DNA from: an uncultured Lachnospiraceae bacterium
GTDB lineage: Bacteria > Bacillota > Clostridia > Lachnospirales > Lachnospiraceae
NCBI GenBank assembly: GCA_946549155.1
Contig: CAMNQN010000157.1
Location: forward strand, 1 to 7,826
DNA: 7,826 nt
Direction: 5' to 3'
The notes under the pieces are model-generated. The model searched no databases and was not told where the DNA came from. It worked only from the letters and a program-made list of their open reading frames with translations. Position 1 is the first letter of the stretch, and each line of letters opens with the position of its first letter. The translations under genes were made by a program, and so were the position numbers. This document shows, one piece after another, positions 1 to 6,611 of this stretch.

Positions 1-9
1 TTTCCTTTG

Positions 10-1260
10 TTATTTATTATTTACAATTTCCTGCTTTTTCTGCATATCATTCATCACATCATCCACCGTCTTCTCACCGGAGAAAATCCCCTGAACGCCC
101 TGCTGCAGCACTGTCAGCACAGACGGATCGAAACGGGCAGTCCACTCATCGATGGCAGTTCCTTCCTCTGCCAGAGCGGTCCATTTATCCATCAGGTAGC
201 CGCTGGAAACCACACCCTTGATATTGGACAGCGTGCCGGTCTCATCCGCATGAATCTGCGCATTTTCCGGACGGCTGTAAAATTCCAGGAACAATTTCGC
301 CTCTTCCGGATGCTGGCTTCCGCTGTAAATACTGATGGCTCTCGCATCTGCGGAAACGGTAACATGGGAGGTCTCATCTCCGATGGCATCGGCGTTAAAC
401 ATTACGCCAACCTCGAAGGGCGCTTCAAAGTTATCGGGATCACTGATTAACTCGCTTCCCCAGCTTCCAATGGACCACATGGCGGCTCCGCCCTGCAGGA
501 ATACCTGGAAGGCCTGGTCATAGCTCAGTCCAAGACTGTTGGGATCGTAATACGGTACAAACGCAGCTCCGCGCTCCATATCTGCCTTGATCTCCTCATT
601 TTCATTCCACTTAATCTCGCCGGAAGCCAGCTTCGCGGCAAAGTCATCGGTGTTGCCGATGGTTCTCTTCATAGGGAATACCAGGAAATTGCAGATCCAC
701 AGATCCTTGAAGCCATCCACAAACGGTGTAACTCCATTTTCCGTGAGCACCTCACAGATATGGATCAAATCATCGTAGGTCTTTGCCGGCTCCAGGCCAT
801 ACTCATCAAAGATGTCCTTGTTGTACCAGATACCATCCACTACGTTTTCATATCCAACATAGAAAACCTTATCGGTTCCCAGACGCCGCTGCTCGATCTC
901 GTACAGAGTATCCGAGAAATTACTCAACCACTCTTCTCCCGTCAGCTCCAGGATCTGGCCTTCCTCCACCAGTGCCGGCATATTCTCCGGAAGGTTGGTG
1001 ATAATATCCAGGTTCTCGCCGCCGGCCAGTCTTGTACGGAATACATCATTGTACTCGCTACTGCCCGGGAAGTTCTCATACTGTACCGTGATCCACGGAT
1101 ACTCCTCCTCAAACTTCTGAAGCACTGTATCTGAGAAAGTCATAAAGGAAATCAGTGATAAGGTTACCGGTTCATGCTCTTCCTCCGCAAAAGCCGTTGC
1201 TGAAGCCAGTGAGGTCAAAACCATTCCTCCTGCCAATGCCAGTGCCAATTTCTTTTTCAT
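10..1260 (-). CDS. Extracellular solute-binding protein, CUT1 sugar ABC transporter (second system)
   Basis: A 416-residue extracytoplasmic sugar-binding protein that would deliver a carbohydrate to a CUT1 ABC permease; the substrate cannot be read from the sequence. Residues 1-25 form a signal peptide (MKKK, a hydrophobic core, then AFA before EEE), with a signal peptidase I-like site and no cysteine. A lipoprotein anchor is therefore not predicted, which is unusual for a Gram-positive binding protein. The mature part has the usual family features: an early segment LQKFEEEYPWITVQYE, then LDIITNLPENMPALVEEGQILEL, then GIWYNKDIFDEYGL, and a C-terminal EEAKLFLEFYSRPENAQ. Length is normal for the family. 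The ATG is preceded by AAGGGGGA. It has its own strong promoter and operators, and is only distantly similar by eye to the other binding protein in the window. Directly after its stop the minus strand reads CAAAGGAAA, a likely ribosome site for a next gene beyond the left edge, probably its permease (inference). Confidence 0.95.
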   Translation of the reverse strand: MKKKLALALAGGMVLTSLASATAFAEEEHEPVTLSLISFMTFSDTVLQKFEEEYPWITVQYENFPGSSEYNDVFRTRLAGGENLDIITNLPENMPALVEEGQILELTGEEWLSNFSDTLYEIEQRRLGTDKVFYVGYENVVDGIWYNKDIFDEYGLEPAKTYDDLIHICEVLTENGVTPFVDGFKDLWICNFLVFPMKRTIGNTDDFAAKLASGEIKWNENEEIKADMERGAAFVPYYDPNSLGLSYDQAFQVFLQGGAAMWSIGSWGSELISDPDNFEAPFEVGVMFNADAIGDETSHVTVSADARAISIYSGSQHPEEAKLFLEFYSRPENAQIHADETGTLSNIKGVVSSGYLMDKWTALAEEGTAIDEWTARFDPSVLTVLQQGVQGIFSGEKTVDDVMNDMQKKQEIVNNK

Positions 1261-1306
1261 TCTAAGAATCCCCCTTGTCTTTTAGATATTTTGTTCAGTT
1301 CTTCCG

Positions 1307-1324
1307 TATCAAATCAATTTGATA
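1307..1324. promoter_or_regulatory. 18-bp palindrome over the transcription start of the second binding-protein gene
   Basis: TATCAAAT-CA-ATTTGATA is a perfect inverted repeat with 8-bp arms and a 2-bp centre. It lies 6 bp downstream of the -10 box, so it covers roughly +1 to +18 of the predicted transcript, the classic position for a repressor site. Its sequence differs from the CG-centred motif upstream of the -35 box, so a different regulator may bind it. A function in binding is inferred from position and symmetry only. Confidence 0.45.
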
Positions 1325-1330
1325 TATCTA

Positions 1331-1359
1331 ATATTATCAGAGAAGCAAAAATCTGTCAA
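1331..1359 (-). promoter_or_regulatory. Sigma-A promoter of the second binding-protein gene
   Basis: On the minus strand, TTGACA (1359-1354) is separated by exactly 17 nt from TAATAT (1336-1331). This is a near-perfect housekeeping promoter. The start of transcription would fall near 1324, giving a leader of about 64 nt before the ATG at 1260. It makes this gene independently expressed from the GH13 operon that ends at 1485. Confidence 0.75.
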
Positions 1360-1363
1360 TAAT

Positions 1364-1399
1364 TTTAACGATAATTTATCGAAAATAATTATCGTTAAA
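1364..1399. promoter_or_regulatory. 13-bp inverted repeat with three CG cores; candidate LacI-family operator cluster
   Basis: TTTAACGATAATT (1364-1376) and AATTATCGTTAAA (1387-1399) are perfect inverted repeats around a 10-bp spacer that itself contains TATCGAAAA. CG cores lie at 1369-1370, 1380-1381 and 1393-1394, that is 11 and 13 bp apart, roughly on one face of the helix. The core nearest the promoter sits in ATTATCGTTAAA, 4 nt upstream of the -35 box. This matches 10 of 12 bases of the palindrome at 6469-6480, which has the same position at the other promoter. LacI-family proteins typically bind palindromes with a central CG (family knowledge). Binding by the regulator at 6676-7695 is inference. 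Confidence 0.5.
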
Positions 1400-1424
1400 C
1401 CGTCTCTCTTTTACTTTAACGGTT

Positions 1425-1460
1425 CTGGCGGAAAATGTAAACGGAAATGTTTTCCGCCGG
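1425..1460 (-). terminator. Stem-loop downstream of the GH13 gene (no U tract)
   Basis: GGCGGAAAA (1427-1435) and TTTTCCGCC (1450-1458) form a perfect 9-bp stem with a 14-nt loop, 25 bp after the GH13 stop codon. It is not followed by a T run on either strand, so it is not a canonical intrinsic terminator. It may mark or protect the 3' end of the operon transcript. A smaller 15-bp palindrome (GAAATTC-T-GAATTTC, 1463-1477) lies between it and the stop codon. Confidence 0.4.
1435..1449 (+). promoter_or_regulatory. Weak cre-like (CcpA) site in the loop of the stem-loop
   Basis: ATGTAAACGGAAATG matches the degenerate catabolite-response consensus WTGNAANCGNWNNCW at all fixed positions except the last two. 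The TGTAAACG half is perfect. It lies about 110 bp upstream of the start of the second binding-protein transcript and inside the loop of the 1427-1458 repeat. The 3' half is poor, so this is only a candidate. Confidence 0.2.
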
Positions 1461-1484
1461 GGGAAATTCTGAATTTCACAGTAA

Positions 1485-2774
1485 TTACTCAATTATCACC
1501 ACCGGCCGGTCCGTCAGTGCAAGCTTCCTGCCCTGCACGGAAATCTCCTCCCCGGTAATCTGGTTTTTATAGACGCCATCCTCCAGCGGAACCGTGATCT
1601 CCTCCCGGGTAAGCTCCAGATTAAATATGCCCACCATTTTGCACTCCGGGCTTTCGTAAGCCGTCACCGACGTGTTCCGGTTTTCTCCGGCAATTTCCAT
1701 TCGATAGCGTCCCTCTGTAACCACCGGCTCCTTTTTCAGCCGGGCCATCGTCCGTAGCAGCGTAAGAAAGGCTTCCTCCTTCTCCCAGGTGATCTTATCC
1801 TGTTCAAACAGGCTGGGCGTGTGATCGTTCAGCGTTTCCTGGCCATTGTACAGCAGGACAGTCCCCTTCAGCATATAGATCCAGGCGGTCCACATCTCCA
1901 GACGCCGCCGCTCTGGCAGATAATGCAGCGCCCGGGGCAGATCATGATTCTCCAGGCAGCGCAGCTTCACGTAATTTTCCGGATAGGTGGTCTCCTGCTG
2001 ATTGATCTGCTCCAGATAATAGGAAAGCGGGATTTTCCCCTCGAAATATTCCTCGAACCATCCCCGGATATCATAATCATAAGTGATATCAAAGGCCTGA
2101 AACAACTCACTGTCGCTGGCGCAGTAAAATCCGTTCTGACGCAGCTCCCAGATAAAGCTCCGGTGCACAGATTCTGCCAGCCAGATCACCTCCGGATTCA
2201 CCCGGGCCACCCGCTCTCTGGCCCTTTTCCAGAAGTCCACCGGAACCATGCTGGCCACATCGCAGCGGAAGCCGTCCACCCCCAGCCCGGCCCAGTAGCA
2301 GAGGCTGTCAATCTGATACTCCCACAGTTCTCTATTAGAATAGTCCAGATCCGCCACATCGGCCCATACGCCGGCCCTGTTTCCGCAGCTTCCGTCCTCT
2401 TTTTTATAGAAATATTCCGGATGCTCCTCCAGCAGCACGCTGTCCCAGGAGGTGTGATTGTACACCACGTCAATCATACACTTCATCCCGCACTCATGAA
2501 TACGCCGGAGCAAATACTGAAAATCCTCCAGCGTTCCATATTCCGGGTTCACTTTTCGGTAATCCTGAATGGAATACGGGCACCCCAGGGTCCCCTTTTT
2601 ATTTTTCTGTCCGATGGGATGGATGGGAAGGAACCATACAATATCCGTTCCCAGATCCCGGATGCGCTCCACATCCTCCGCCACCTCCAGGAAGGTTCCC
2701 TCCTTCCCATAATTTCTCACATAAACGCTGTAAATCAGCGCGCCTCTCAATTCTTTTCCTGTATTCGCCGCCAT
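1485..2774 (-). CDS. Cytoplasmic GH13 alpha-amylase-family glycoside hydrolase
   Basis: A 429-residue retaining alpha-glucosidic enzyme that probably cuts imported malto-oligosaccharides inside the cell. The four GH13 regions are all present. Region I is DVVYNH (102-107). Region II is GFRCDVA, with nucleophile Asp172. Region III is VIWLAES, with acid/base Glu201. Region IV is LENHD, with transition-state stabiliser Asp278. The barrel starts at IYSVYVRNY, with WFLPIHPIG near 47-54, and a short beta domain closes the protein from about 350 to 429. There is no signal peptide, fitting a cytoplasmic role after transport. The exact linkage preference (alpha-amylase, oligo-1,6-glucosidase or transglycosylase type) cannot be decided here. 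It follows malG by 15 nt. The malG stop TAA runs into its ribosome site AAGGAGA, so it is the last gene of the operon. Confidence 0.95.
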   Translation of the reverse strand: MAANTGKELRGALIYSVYVRNYGKEGTFLEVAEDVERIRDLGTDIVWFLPIHPIGQKNKKGTLGCPYSIQDYRKVNPEYGTLEDFQYLLRRIHECGMKCMIDVVYNHTSWDSVLLEEHPEYFYKKEDGSCGNRAGVWADVADLDYSNRELWEYQIDSLCYWAGLGVDGFRCDVASMVPVDFWKRARERVARVNPEVIWLAESVHRSFIWELRQNGFYCASDSELFQAFDITYDYDIRGWFEEYFEGKIPLSYYLEQINQQETTYPENYVKLRCLENHDLPRALHYLPERRRLEMWTAWIYMLKGTVLLYNGQETLNDHTPSLFEQDKITWEKEEAFLTLLRTMARLKKEPVVTEGRYRMEIAGENRNTSVTAYESPECKMVGIFNLELTREEITVPLEDGVYKNQITGEEISVQGRKLALTDRPVVIIE

Positions 2775-2789
2775 ACCTTTGTCTCTCCT

Positions 2790-3662
2790 TTATCCCTTGG
2801 TGCTTCCCGCTGTCAATCCGCTCACCAGATAACGCTGCAGGAATATGAACAGCAGCGCGATGGGTACCGCAATCAGCAAGGACCCCGCCGCGAACTTGGT
2901 AAATTCCGAAGGCGCGCCGGAATTTCCAGCGCCGCCGCTGATCCAGGTCTGCAGGCCCACCGCCAGGGTCATATCCTTGGGATCACGGATAATCAGCTTC
3001 GCCATGATAAAGTCCTGCAGGGGCGTCATAAAGGCCCACAGGGCCTGCACGGCCAGAATCGGCAGGGCCAGCGGCATCACCACCCGAAAGAAGGTGGTAA
3101 ATTTCCCCGCGCCGTCAATGTAGGCCGCCTCGTCCAGTTCCTTGGGAATATTGTCAAAATATCCCTTTACCAGATAAGTATTTGCCGGTATGGCCGTCCC
3201 CACATATATAGCAATCAGATATTGGTGGGGATATTTCTGCACCAGCCCCAGCAGCACGCCCAACGCATAGAATGCGATCATGGCGGAGGTTACCGGCAAA
3301 ATCTGCAGTACCATAAAAGAGAGCAGCCCTACTTTCTTGAAGGAAAAATTGAATCTGGAAAATGCGTAGGCGGTAAAGCAGACCAGAATCACCTGCAGTA
3401 CCATGGTCCACAGGGAAATCTTCATGGAATTAAAGAACCACAGCTTGTAATCGGAACCTTCCGCAAACAGGTCCCTATAATTATTCCAGGAGAATACCTT
3501 GGGAATCAGGGTGGAAGAAAACATGGTCTGTACTCCGTTAAAGGAAGAAAAAATGATCCAGAGAATCGGATAGATCACGATCACCGCCAGCACCAGCAAA
3601 AACAGGTACATGCCCACAATACGGGGCATTCCCTTCCATTTGATATTTTTCTTCTGTCTCAT
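2790..3662 (-). CDS. CUT1 sugar ABC transporter permease, MalG-like
   Basis: A 290-residue inner permease subunit with six hydrophobic segments. TM1 is near residues 17-38, followed by a short external loop with SWNNYRDLF; the others are near 80-100, 112-135, 147-163, 198-215 and 257-280. The cytoplasmic EAA loop that docks the ATPase is clear: NIPKELDEAAYIDGAGK, with Glu178, Asp183 and Gly186. Length and layout match MalG of maltose/maltodextrin systems. The ATG lies 8 nt after AAAGGAGGG and overlaps the malF stop by 4 nt (ATGA), implying translational coupling and a heterodimer with MalF. No ATPase gene is nearby, so a shared MsmX-type subunit encoded elsewhere is the likely partner (inference). 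Confidence 0.96.
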   Translation of the reverse strand: MRQKKNIKWKGMPRIVGMYLFLLVLAVIVIYPILWIIFSSFNGVQTMFSSTLIPKVFSWNNYRDLFAEGSDYKLWFFNSMKISLWTMVLQVILVCFTAYAFSRFNFSFKKVGLLSFMVLQILPVTSAMIAFYALGVLLGLVQKYPHQYLIAIYVGTAIPANTYLVKGYFDNIPKELDEAAYIDGAGKFTTFFRVVMPLALPILAVQALWAFMTPLQDFIMAKLIIRDPKDMTLAVGLQTWISGGAGNSGAPSEFTKFAAGSLLIAVPIALLFIFLQRYLVSGLTAGSTKG

Positions 3663-4980
3663 TCGCCTTTCCCTCCTTTAAACGAATCCGTCCGGATATA
3701 CTGGGACAGCGCCACTGCCATGACAAACAGGGAAATGAACACGGTGATGGCGGCTGCCACGCCATAATCTCTGGCCACACTCTCCGTGGTAATCTTGTAC
3801 ACCCAGGACACTAGAATATCCGTGCCCCCCGCCAGCTGTCCGGAAACCGCAGGGCCGCCGCTGCTGAACAAATAGATAATATTGAAATTGTTAAAGTTAA
3901 AGGTGTACTGCGTGATCAATACCGGAGCGATGGAGCTTAAAATCCAGGGCAGCGTAATTTTCTTAAACTGCTGAAATCTGGTAGCCCCGTCCACCTGGGC
4001 CGCCTCATACAGATCCCCCGGAATGGACTGCAGCACGCCGGTGGTCATCACCATAATATAGGGGAATCCCAGCCAGCCCTGCACCAGGATCAGCGCCAGC
4101 CTGCAGTAAAACACCTGGGTTTTCCAGGGAAGCGTGGACAGGCGCAAAAATGGAAGCAGCTTATCCAGGAACGGAATCACCTGGGTATTCATGGCGCCAA
4201 AGCTGTCGTTAAAGAATACGGAAAACATCAGCACTGACACAAAAGCCGGTATGGCCCAGGGCAGGATATAGACCGTCCTCCACAGCTTCTTCAGCTTCAC
4301 TTCCTTCTGGTTGATCACCACTGCCGTCAGAATTCCCATAACGATGGTGAGGGTGGTGGCACACAAGGTCCACAGCAAGGTCCAGCCCAGCGTATAGACA
4401 AAGGTATTTCTCCACTGCTTCGCTGTAAACATCTCAATATAATTGCCAAGCCCGATCCATGCGAAGAGATTCTTCGGCGGCAGATGATTCACATTGTAGT
4501 TTGTAAAAGAAAACATGATGGTGATTACAATAGGAAATACCACCGCCAAAATCATCAGGGCGATTCCCGGGAACATAATCAAATAAGGGAAGCCTTTGTC
4601 CGCCGCCGCCCGGATTCCTGCCCGAAGGCCCCGGACCTCTTTCCCCTCGTCAATTCTGCGCCCCACTCTCCGGGCGTCCACAATATTGACGATATAAATC
4701 ACAAGGCCCACCGCTGCCAGAAACAGGGAATAGGTTCCCTCCACCAGGAAAAACAGGGAATTGTCCTCCCCCTTTTCGGTTCCCAGCGTAAATAACCCAG
4801 ATACCCCCCCCCTCCTTTATTGCCATATATTACCGTCTGAAAGGTGGCCAGCACATACGCCGTCACCAGCACAAAATACAGAACACCCTTCAGCCGCTGC
4901 CCGTTATAAAACTGTCCGCCTCCCGGTATGATCGAACACAGAGGCGCCAGCTTCTGATGCTGTTTTTTCTTATTTTCCAT
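3659..4980 (-). CDS. CUT1 sugar ABC transporter permease, MalF-like, frame interrupted at a G9 tract
   Basis: The pieces form one MalF-type permease of about 440 residues once the frame is restored. The first piece starts at ATG 4980 (MENKKKQHQKLAPLC) and carries PGGGQFYNGQRLKG and one hydrophobic segment, then YGNKGGGG. After the G run the correct reading moves to another frame and continues GLFTLGTEKGEDNSLFFLVEG into 4744-3659. As written, the first frame ends at 4699 after 93 residues. The second frame is open from the stop at 4819-4817, but its first start-type codon is GTG 4744, with no well-spaced ribosome site. The restored protein has eight hydrophobic segments, as in E. coli MalF. 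It carries the EAA loop YEAAQVDGATRFQQFKK, with Glu326 in full-length numbering. ATG 4980 is preferred over TTG 5004 because AAGGGTGG lies 8 nt upstream. The break may be a sequencing indel, a phase-variable tract or a real mutation. Confidence 0.85.
4804..4812 (-). repeat. Nine-G homopolymer that breaks the malF frame
   Basis: The minus strand reads AAAGGA followed by nine G and then TATCTG. Upstream codons need the frame AAA-GGA-GGG, while the conserved downstream MalF sequence needs GTA-TCT-GGG. A tract of 10 or 7 G would join them; 9 does not. The tract falls in a glycine-rich stretch between the first and second hydrophobic segments. It is the longest G/C homopolymer I noticed in the window. 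Confidence 0.9.
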
Positions 4981-4988
4981 AACCTCAC

Positions 4989-4996
4989 CCACCCTT
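4989..4996 (-). promoter_or_regulatory. Ribosome site that decides the malF start
   Basis: AAGGGTGG lies 8 nt before ATG 4980. The alternative in-frame TTG at 5004 has GGGAG directly abutting it with no spacer, so it is not a credible start. Confidence 0.5.
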
Positions 4997-5025
4997 GCTT
5001 CCAACTCCCAACAGGACTATTTTAC

Positions 5026-5068
5026 AAAAAAGGCATACCCAAACCATTCCCTGGTCAAGGTATGCCTT
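5026..5068 (-). terminator. Intercistronic terminator/attenuator after the MalE-like gene
   Basis: On the minus strand AAGGCATACC (5068-5059) pairs perfectly with GGTATGCCTT (5039-5030) around a 19-nt loop, and the T run continues to 5026. This is intrinsic-terminator form. It lies 34 nt after the binding-protein stop and about 46 nt before malF. No clear new promoter is visible between it and malF, so it probably terminates part of the transcripts. That would give more binding protein than permease, a common arrangement in sugar ABC operons. The loop contains a further small hairpin (ACCA/TGGT). Confidence 0.6.
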
Positions 5069-5101
5069 GTCCTTCATTTCATAGGAGTTTTATGATATTA
5101 T

Positions 5102-6319
5102 TTACTTGCTCATCGCTGCGATATTATCCTGCACCTGCTCCACCGCGGTGTCCATAACCGCCTGCGGATCTGCGTCGGCAGACGCCAGAGCGCCCATTGC
5201 CGCATGCAGCGGATCCCAGGTCTGATTTCCTTCCGGAATCTTAACCATGGGTACGCAGTAGCCGATCTGCTCATTAAACGCCTTGATAATCTCATTATCT
5301 TCGCTCTTCGTATCCAGGAAGTTCTGGTTGGTGGGAATATGACCAGTCATCGTGAAGAAATCCTCAGCATGCTCATTCTGCACCACAAATTCCATAAACG
5401 GAATAGCTAGGTCCGCCTTCTCAGAGAAGCCGCTGAGGGCCATGCCGTTAAATCCGGAGTAGTTCTTCACCACTTCGCCATTGGGCATAGCAAACATTTT
5501 GGCAATACCGTAATTGATACCGGCTTCCTCGATGGAGGGGATCACGCCTGTACCGTTCACCATCATACCCACTTTACCTTCACAGAACAGACCCAGCATC
5601 AGGTCTTCCGCGGAGTTTCTGTCTGCCATACCGGCAGGCATCATGCCAAACAGCTGCTGCACATAGCCTGCGCCCTCAACAGCGCCCTCATTGTTCAAGC
5701 CGATATCGCTGGGATCGGTATTATCATTTCCAAATACATAGCCGCCGCAGGCGAACAGAACGCCGGCGGAATAATAGCAGTTTCCAAGGCTCCACAGCAG
5801 TCCCAGAGAACCGTCGCCGCCATTGTCAAACTTCGGATCATTTACAATCTCCACCATCTCATCCCAGGTGGCAGGCGGTGTTTCCACCAGATCCTTATTG
5901 TAAATCAGCAGAGAGGTTCCCATGGTATCCGGAACCAGGTACAGATTATCCTCATAGGTACAGGCGTCCAATGCCGCCTCATTGATCAGCGCTCTGGTCT
6001 CCTCTGAAATCTCAATGGGAGCGAACAGTCCCTGGGCACTCTTATCTCCCACATCATTGTGCGGGCCGTAAAGAATATCCGGGCCGATGCCTGCAGGCCC
6101 GTCAATGGTGTGCTTATAATCTCCGTCCACCATATCGATACCGGTAACCAGAACCTCCACGCCGGTCTCCGCCTGGTGCTCCTCCGCCATTTTCTTCATG
6201 AACTCCTCACACTCAGGATTACACCAAACCGTAATGCTGTCACCCGCTTCCTCTGCGGCACATGTCATGGGCGTCATAACCATACACGCGGAAAGCACCA
6301 TTGCCAAAATTTTTTTCAT
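5102..6319 (-). CDS. Extracellular sugar-binding protein, MalE/MdxE-like
   Basis: A 405-residue binding protein of a maltodextrin-type CUT1 transporter, acting outside the membrane. MalE-family signatures are visible: GPAGIGPDILYGPHNDVGD followed by SAQGLFAPI (near residues 74-100), TPPATWDEMVEI, then LGLLWSL and FACGGYVFGN mid-protein, and a C-terminal DPLHAAMGALASADADPQAVMD. The signal peptide is residues 1-22, with cleavage likely after TCAA. The cysteine at 20 is preceded by P-M-T, which is not a lipobox, so lipid anchoring is doubtful. The ATG lies 10 nt after AAAGGAGG, and an in-frame stop lies 4-6 nt upstream, so no earlier start exists. It is the first gene of the operon with malF, malG and the GH13 gene, which supports an alpha-glucan oligosaccharide as ligand (inference). 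Confidence 0.96.
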   Translation of the reverse strand: MKKILAMVLSACMVMTPMTCAAEEAGDSITVWCNPECEEFMKKMAEEHQAETGVEVLVTGIDMVDGDYKHTIDGPAGIGPDILYGPHNDVGDKSAQGLFAPIEISEETRALINEAALDACTYEDNLYLVPDTMGTSLLIYNKDLVETPPATWDEMVEIVNDPKFDNGGDGSLGLLWSLGNCYYSAGVLFACGGYVFGNDNTDPSDIGLNNEGAVEGAGYVQQLFGMMPAGMADRNSAEDLMLGLFCEGKVGMMVNGTGVIPSIEEAGINYGIAKMFAMPNGEVVKNYSGFNGMALSGFSEKADLAIPFMEFVVQNEHAEDFFTMTGHIPTNQNFLDTKSEDNEIIKAFNEQIGYCVPMVKIPEGNQTWDPLHAAMGALASADADPQAVMDTAVEQVQDNIAAMSK

Positions 6320-6435
6320 TACTTAAGTTCCTCCTTTCACATTTTCCCCACTGTCTTTCGCCTAGCTGTGGGCATTTCGCCGACTTTCTCATTAAATTCA
6401 CTCTATTTTTTGTGAACCTTGTCCAGCCATTCTCA

Positions 6436-6464
6436 ATTTTATCATTGTTAATCTACAAAGTCAA
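6436..6464 (-). promoter_or_regulatory. Sigma-A promoter of the MalE-like operon
   Basis: On the minus strand TTGACT (6464-6459) is followed after exactly 17 nt by TAAAAT (6441-6436). Transcription would start near 6429, giving a leader of about 110 nt. The CG-centred palindrome at 6469-6480 lies 4 nt upstream of the -35 box. Confidence 0.75.
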
Positions 6465-6468
6465 CTAT

Positions 6469-6480
6469 TTTATCGATAAA
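6469..6480. promoter_or_regulatory. CG-centred palindrome, candidate LacI-family operator
   Basis: TTTATCGATAAA is a perfect 12-bp palindrome with a central CG, the symmetry expected for LacI-family operators. It lies upstream of the -35 box, centred near -45, rather than over the promoter. That position would suit activation, or repression by contact with RNA polymerase. The regulator gene at 6676-7695 is divergent and its promoter starts 80 bp away. A near copy occupies the same position at the second binding-protein promoter. Confidence 0.55.
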
Positions 6481-6508
6481 TTTTCAATTTTTCTTTTGAA
6501 GATTATCA

Positions 6509-6526
6509 GGACGCAGGAAGAGACGG
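6509..6526. repeat. 18-bp near-repeat of 7793-7810
   Basis: GGACGCAGGAAGAGACGG matches 16 of 18 bases of 7793-7810. The right-hand copy encodes the RLILRP part of a probable LacI-family C-terminus. Read in the same frame on the minus strand, this copy gives RLRLFLRPDN, then a stop six residues later. It may be a remnant of a LacI-type gene end, or chance. Confidence 0.3.
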
Positions 6527-6559
6527 AGGCGGTTTTTTTCCGAATATTTGAAAATAATT

Positions 6560-6588
6560 TTGACTTCACCGGGTGGATGTAGTATATT
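6560..6588 (+). promoter_or_regulatory. Sigma-A promoter of the LacI-family regulator
   Basis: TTGACT (6560-6565) and TATATT (6583-6588) are separated by 17 nt. The start would be near 6595, giving a leader of about 80 nt. A 6-bp inverted repeat, TAGTAT (6580-6585) with ATACTA (6595-6600), overlaps the -10 box and start and could serve autoregulation, though it is short. Confidence 0.65.
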
Positions 6589-6611
6589 AAGATGATACTA
6601 TGTCATTCGGG

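Noticed and set aside
1821..3767. Long plus-strand open frame of 648 codons
   Set aside because: It lies antisense to the GH13 and permease genes, crosses their boundaries, is rich in His, Gln and Arg as expected for a reverse-frame shadow, and shows no family motif.
3659..4744. MalF starting at GTG 4744 as a separate complete gene
   Set aside because: Conserved MalF sequence continues upstream in the same frame to the G tract, and the nearest ribosome-like site is about 19 nt from the GTG. A single interrupted gene explains the data better.
4804..4830. Programmed ribosomal frameshift at the G tract
   Set aside because: There is no known recoding signal here and this family does not use one to my knowledge. 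Indel, phase variation or transcriptional slippage are simpler.
6284..6319. L-S-A-C at residues 9-12 of the MalE-like protein as a lipobox
   Set aside because: The motif is right, but it is too close to the N-terminus to leave a full hydrophobic core, and an in-frame stop just upstream rules out a longer start.
6347..6372. Hairpin CCCAC/GTGGG in the leader of the MalE-like transcript as a riboswitch
   Set aside because: It has only a 5-bp stem and no recognisable riboswitch core; the leader otherwise looks unstructured.
6533..6539. T7 run as a terminator
   Set aside because: No GC-rich hairpin precedes it on the plus strand, and on the minus strand it is an A run.
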